Source of the DNA: Bacteroidia bacterium
GTDB taxonomy: Bacteria > Bacteroidota > Bacteroidia > Bacteroidales > CAJPTX01
Assembly: GCA_002749065.1 (NCBI GenBank)
Contig: PDTX01000008.1
Span: forward strand, 1-64,000
Direction of reading: 5' to 3'
DNA length: 64,000 nt
Part shown: piece by piece, positions 63,101 to 64,000 of the stretch
How positions within the stretch are numbered: the first letter of the stretch is position 1
How the letters are laid out: each line of letters opens with the position of its first letter
The notes under the pieces: generated by a model
Databases searched by the model: none
Seen by the model: the letters and a program-made list of their open reading frames with translations, nothing else
What the model was told of the DNA's origin: nothing
Program-made: the position numbers and the translations under genes

Positions 63101-64000
63101 GACGGGCGACTACAAGCTCATCGCCGAGAAGGACGGCTTCAAGCGCCAGGAGATCACCCTGACCTACGCGCCACCCAAGCAGCTGCTGGATAGCGAGGGT
63201 AAGCCCCTGGTCGACAAGGATGGCAAGCCGGTGCTGGCGAAACCCGAGGAGACCAAGCACGTCAAGCTGGAGATGGTGTCCAACACGCCGCAGACCTACC
63301 AGGTGACCTACACCGTGACCGACATCAAGGGCCAGGCTCTCAAGGATGTGGCCGTGGAGTTCAACAGCGTGCCGAAGACCACCAACGCCGACGGTAGGGT
63401 GACCTTCGGGGATCTGCCCAGGGGCGAGTACGCCTACAAGATCTCCCACGCCGGCTTCATAGAGCAGCAGGGCGACTACATGCTCAGCAGCGATATGGCC
63501 GAGCCGGTGACCCTGGTGAAGGCCCTGACGCTCAGCGTGAACGTGATGGATATGAAGACCAGCCAGCCCCTGAAGGATGCGGAGGTGATCTTCAGCGACA
63601 GGCACCAGGTGACGGATGCCACCGGGAAGGCCTCCCTGGCCGTTCAGGAGGGTGAGGACATCCTGCGCGTCCGGGCGGCCGGCTACGCGGAGGTCTCCAA
63701 GCCCATCATGGTGGACCAGGATCACTCCGACTACTCCATCATGCTGAGCCCGAAGTACGCCGTGAAGTTCACGGTGACCGACCTGAAGGGTAACCCGCTC
63801 TCGGATGCCCGTATCGCCTTCAGCGAAACGGCCAAGAGCACGGGTGCGGACGGGACGGTGAGCGTAGAGCTCGCGGTTGGTGAGCATGCCTACAAAGTTA
63901 CCCGCGATGGCTACGTCATGGCCGAGGGGAGTATCACCGTCAAGGGCGAGGCTGGGCAGGAGGTATCCGTCAAGCTCTCGCGCGCCTTCCACCTGACCGT
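54195..64000 (+). CDS. Giant secreted S8 (subtilisin-like) protease with multi-domain C-terminal region (3' end off the window)
   Basis: The frame is open from ATG 54195 to the window end, at least 3,268 residues. MRKFSLFLIMLLCVPLWLSAG is a signal peptide. The catalytic residues are Asp238 ('GIWDGNAV'), His266 ('SKHGTHVTG'), Asn366 ('AAGNAGD') and Ser447 ('MSGTSMACP'). Further modules: GEVED-like (about 1465-1575, 'WVDWNRDTVFQPEERV'), CARDB-like (about 1590-1700), LamG-like (about 1745-1895, 'TFEMWFYVNESRKNVIM'), Ig-like (about 2140-2220), divergent InlB-type repeats (about 2399-2547), choice-of-anchor J (about 2550-2735, 'REDFSTPGDKLPVGWF') and at least four carboxypeptidase-regulatory-like repeats from about 2833. 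Such modules are common in T9SS cargo; the sorting domain would lie beyond the window. Role as a surface or secreted protease is inference. Confidence 0.9.
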   Translation, partial: MRKFSLFLIMLLCVPLWLSAGEVRMGGHRFVPEPNVGVRTRGAKVALPAAVRGRHNVLIQLRELPTPADRAALAARGVELDRYINGNAYFALVKEGVKPASLRDLGVVSMVAVKPEWKIDRTLENAPSYVRDGEWLRVHLRLAGNVARGEAQAALAALEAAEMRFVDSGSGVWLRVRESRLREVASLPWVISVMPAPKPNILYNRNGSRLTRAAALRTPASLQGRGLSGRGVRVGIWDGNAVNHPDFAGRVMQQEYEMSDEGASKHGTHVTGSVLGGGVLDPDAMGMAPSATAYSWNFNVQSNGLEPWDEMRTTHEKFGITLTQNSYGPQLFCGHVDMITYTASDAFMDALAYEKPYMTHVFAAGNAGDICANELTAKHGAPQYGSSTSFGKNMLYVGATNDQGELVPFSSCGPLDDGRIFPTICTKGSNNYSTSLGDAYTNMSGTSMACPTATGTLALLTERYKQLFGGNPRSDLLRGIVANSADDAGQPGPDFKFGFGLLNAEQAAMTIEREWFALSDGSGLAQGGKREHRVRVPAGAKRARVMLVWNDPGLESIPGVGFPVVQNDLDLTVNGQRPLVLNPTRGHVGDLAKPGRDAINNIEQVVVENPRGELIVSVEATKIPQTAQNYALVWFFELDELRIASPANGELFRPGERFFLRFDGLGYEHNYTVELSLDGGTTWKKLGSQPGRHHDKAAKPRLFNPHYDLPRTAPMTASALVRVTTQDGRVAVSPSPFTIAPQVRDVSFEGEVCGTNPWKLSWRPDPLAEKGYGVFYFDGAKGEYMLYKDVAKDAKELSIPLSDLSKSGVWTVAAKVNDKVYGKRAQAAQTFLVPPLSVMGRDAFPIVETFRQFPAQYFRPRYGENIRLTTKPALLLGAAPGSNILGFSIYPKDRNSFKQENFDKDNLFASPKNDACIGRLHQCEVDFSKVEEQVTMRVVMAVLPATAGSLQEQEVKPQFRVVDKDGKPIAVDNPMESDKDGGKIIVGSGADRQLYYKLPLKYKGALSLEFAGITPGDKFVFNRVEFFVAPKEQDVAVSLVSTPLPERLTNRELVLVDVQNKTKHEYERLSVRVKRDGKDIDGIVLEKVKPFEKRSLVLYYDFTTTHEKGQKFDFEVSCEVVGDMDPSDNVARVDVVNTGEVLCMPLSTERIGMQGRIQKTDPKITFKMPGDGKRIIFADHGGVVSNYTAGQVSTLKILPSDPKKKIRVNFTSFKTIKSSGALAVFTDDVPKDLTISDNQPSQPLLAGDYDQEAKAGKWQYVSNAGDGGVTFLFQSRDQVDAGWEAEITEVDPADPMEVLSFEANLKGNAPFAKISPRVTIKNKSGEALTPRVIAHTGQGMEPTVQTPKLEASKETVVEFKDFISLPLSTTVLIRSWLESPSDSQGALRHPDDPNFTGESNNEIYGVAAYDCYDVPRPSRNTKTLRLLKVSSALAKEEEGFQIPNPEEIFAARAARFRLWARDRAVAYRLSDTLHYYDGVRSQADKALRVKVKNNEYYTNDISLVAWVDWNRDTVFQPEERVATQVDGNEVRDVQLALAPPADAEEGAYRIRIAVGSLKELESASVAGGLKVGQVRDFTLRYSKGLPPSSNDLQLLSVDMGDYIREQAVFDQPVKLTIRNAGPLNYSGDVRIEAKLNGKPFTSMLQNIAVEPGKTKEVFLNRKVQMPDKDVYRVEVSIEETPEVVNASNNAGRAEVVVRKPNTSTSPDADNYVIAFSTEEDANGARLGEPILFEKEVGPTYGSHLPSTFEMWFYVNESRKNVIMTSDGDGLKLMTLYNMAQGLPDNALAIQAGPGCLYYTDANTVLPGRWYHLAIVIRDYVAASQYDLGKSDVGIYLNGSAVPLTKQGEGAVSWFGLRLAPEFDGKIDEFRTWDMIRSPEQINEYMFKHADGQPALVEEFHMDEANGSLKIHSVGGAKKKEGTLFAPLSRIEEVWEKPSVLFCTTEFHGQSFIEPKGENTYEVTFAKNVDLSSVSGRVVGTWPGTKVLFGGKLVSNTQRFDFSGGKVLEFTLEKKGVFGKNYEQKVKLVAKSDRSNECQLLSAQASQQVGGKVLASLFRPKRIDLLKAEEQPSDMSKMHLLFKMSKGAKAYVDGKPLRSGDEVDLSQALAMTIKAENERDSMNYILRLSVAQQLTVEAPAATHEYGAADVALTTTGVSAANASFVRWVSADAGVATVLTAPDGKSTLRLGRLGTTKISARLEAHGTYAASGETSFSVTVTPKAVRVIPDVRKSVSGEPISVEFKVDGMVQKADRFELGDLMKLGGYMVKRGSDSYAPGALLPVAKGYKLEAGVQHVSTEKYKLEFLPSEEFEVKLREAMGRFTLTVKDAKGGAALAGVYVSVGEMAAMTDAEGKVSFVLPAGEHGYLVSLEGYAQQRGEQKVEEGKVSDVEIQLSKAPVTVTYQVEGKGGYIVGSTMQQLVSGGSAEPVKAYPDQGYRFVGWFNGTTKLSTELEHQAKDVAADAAYTAKFEGIPATITYTVEGEGGKLKHNGQEKTTFTKEVPYDDLFGEVEVKVESDAYFLNWDDGSTKTKRNDVAKGKASYVARFGKYVKTLPLREDFSTPGDKLPVGWFAESTYHDALCTWKVSKEDHYTGKGPQRSTEPVFKANGNPYAIANSEGIEAKLPFFASAGGEATLSSPRIKLGEAVENVEVAFKYYYDSQDGSKTDAKFQLQYKKNGGDWENLYAFTSNRHQALPTHDFSEIFSLGLAANDEVQFRWYYWTKYQDYYAIIDDVYIGKPRAAQKFAVEFTMDPADADKGELVGDLLQQVRKDGNSREVRVVAKHGYRFKGWEIVDKKGEKMTIPLASSNITLMGVIEDVKLKATFIEDYVKSITFTVNGPNEKPLEGATITVKRKAPMADVAKSTNKEGQATFNEKDEIQIGMLEFSIAKDGYETYTNKAYKVNSGETLNPKYTLFFPVKDNYLLVVKAIDAEQLFDMEGVKLKLIRLSDMSEQAFTTDANGSKTITIPATGDYKLIAEKDGFKRQEITLTYAPPKQLLDSEGKPLVDKDGKPVLAKPEETKHVKLEMVSNTPQTYQVTYTVTDIKGQALKDVAVEFNSVPKTTNADGRVTFGDLPRGEYAYKISHAGFIEQQGDYMLSSDMAEPVTLVKALTLSVNVMDMKTSQPLKDAEVIFSDRHQVTDATGKASLAVQEGEDILRVRAAGYAEVSKPIMVDQDHSDYSIMLSPKYAVKFTVTDLKGNPLSDARIAFSETAKSTGADGTVSVELAVGEHAYKVTRDGYVMAEGSITVKGEAGQEVSVKLSRAFHLT

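Noticed and set aside
1..64000. tRNA, rRNA, CRISPR array, insertion sequence, prophage or integrative element
   Set aside because: I looked through all intergenic stretches for T-loop/cloverleaf patterns, spaced direct repeats, transposase or integrase genes and long terminal inverted repeats, and found none.

Overview
The window looks like chromosomal DNA from a GC-rich member of the Bacteroidota, most likely order Bacteroidales. Three observations point there. At least fifteen genes are preceded by the Bacteroidota-type -7 element TAnnTTTG (often TACCTTTG), in some cases with a TTG/TTTG about 19-22 bases upstream. The gene content is typical: a BspA-like leucine-rich-repeat protein, a SPOR-domain lipoprotein, a sodium-pumping methylmalonyl-CoA decarboxylase, a biosynthetic arginine decarboxylase of about 630 residues, and a giant secreted protease with choice-of-anchor-J and GEVED-like modules. 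Shine-Dalgarno sequences are weak or absent at many starts. Coding DNA is very GC-rich and most genes have long antisense open frames as a result; intergenic regions are AT-richer. Genus cannot be fixed from the sequence alone.

Layout. 1-3.06 kb: the 5' part of a BspA-like surface protein (minus strand, running off the left edge), with a structured leader. 3.5-9.2 kb: yebC, a LEA14-like lipoprotein, ftsK, a LolA-like carrier and a DUF4340-like protein. 9.3-12.7 kb: an NYN nuclease/cold-shock fusion, waaA and the DNA polymerase III delta' subunit. 12.8-16.2 kb: DUF177-rpmF-plsX-fabH, the conserved ribosome/fatty-acid cluster, followed by ribE. 16.25-21.6 kb (minus): an operon of a secreted unknown protein, thyA, an M23 peptidase and a helix-hairpin-helix/beta-barrel protein. 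21.8-23.1 kb: a 41-residue lipoprotein and a phosphofructokinase. 23.1-30.5 kb (minus): a patatin/beta-barrel protein and an LTA-synthase-like sulfatase with overlapping ATGA, a SPOR lipoprotein, a second lipoprotein, rpiB and a third lipoprotein. 30.7-33.8 kb: mutS and a convergent rhodanese lipoprotein. 33.9-37.1 kb: a tandemly duplicated DUF1016 (YhcG-type) nuclease gene, one copy truncated, and recQ. 37.1-40.4 kb (minus): speA-tatD-like-tcdA. 40.8-44.5 kb: a four-gene Na+-translocating methylmalonyl-CoA decarboxylase operon. 44.6-49.0 kb: an M20 dipeptidase converging with an abgT-pepT pair. 49.0-53.7 kb: a nuclease-helicase divergent from a DUF1963 gene. 54.2 kb to the right edge: one giant subtilisin-like protease of at least 3,268 residues.

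Functionally this is mostly housekeeping (division, lipid and riboflavin synthesis, mismatch repair, translation) mixed with envelope and peptide metabolism. The decarboxylase operon fits energy conservation by propionate fermentation, and the two peptidases, AbgT transporter and secreted protease fit a peptide-using lifestyle. I found no tRNA, rRNA, CRISPR array, insertion sequence or prophage. The least ordinary items are the DUF1016 tandem duplication, the patatin-sulfatase pair, the NYN/cold-shock fusion, the lone nuclease-helicase and the structured leaders in front of the BspA-like and decarboxylase genes.
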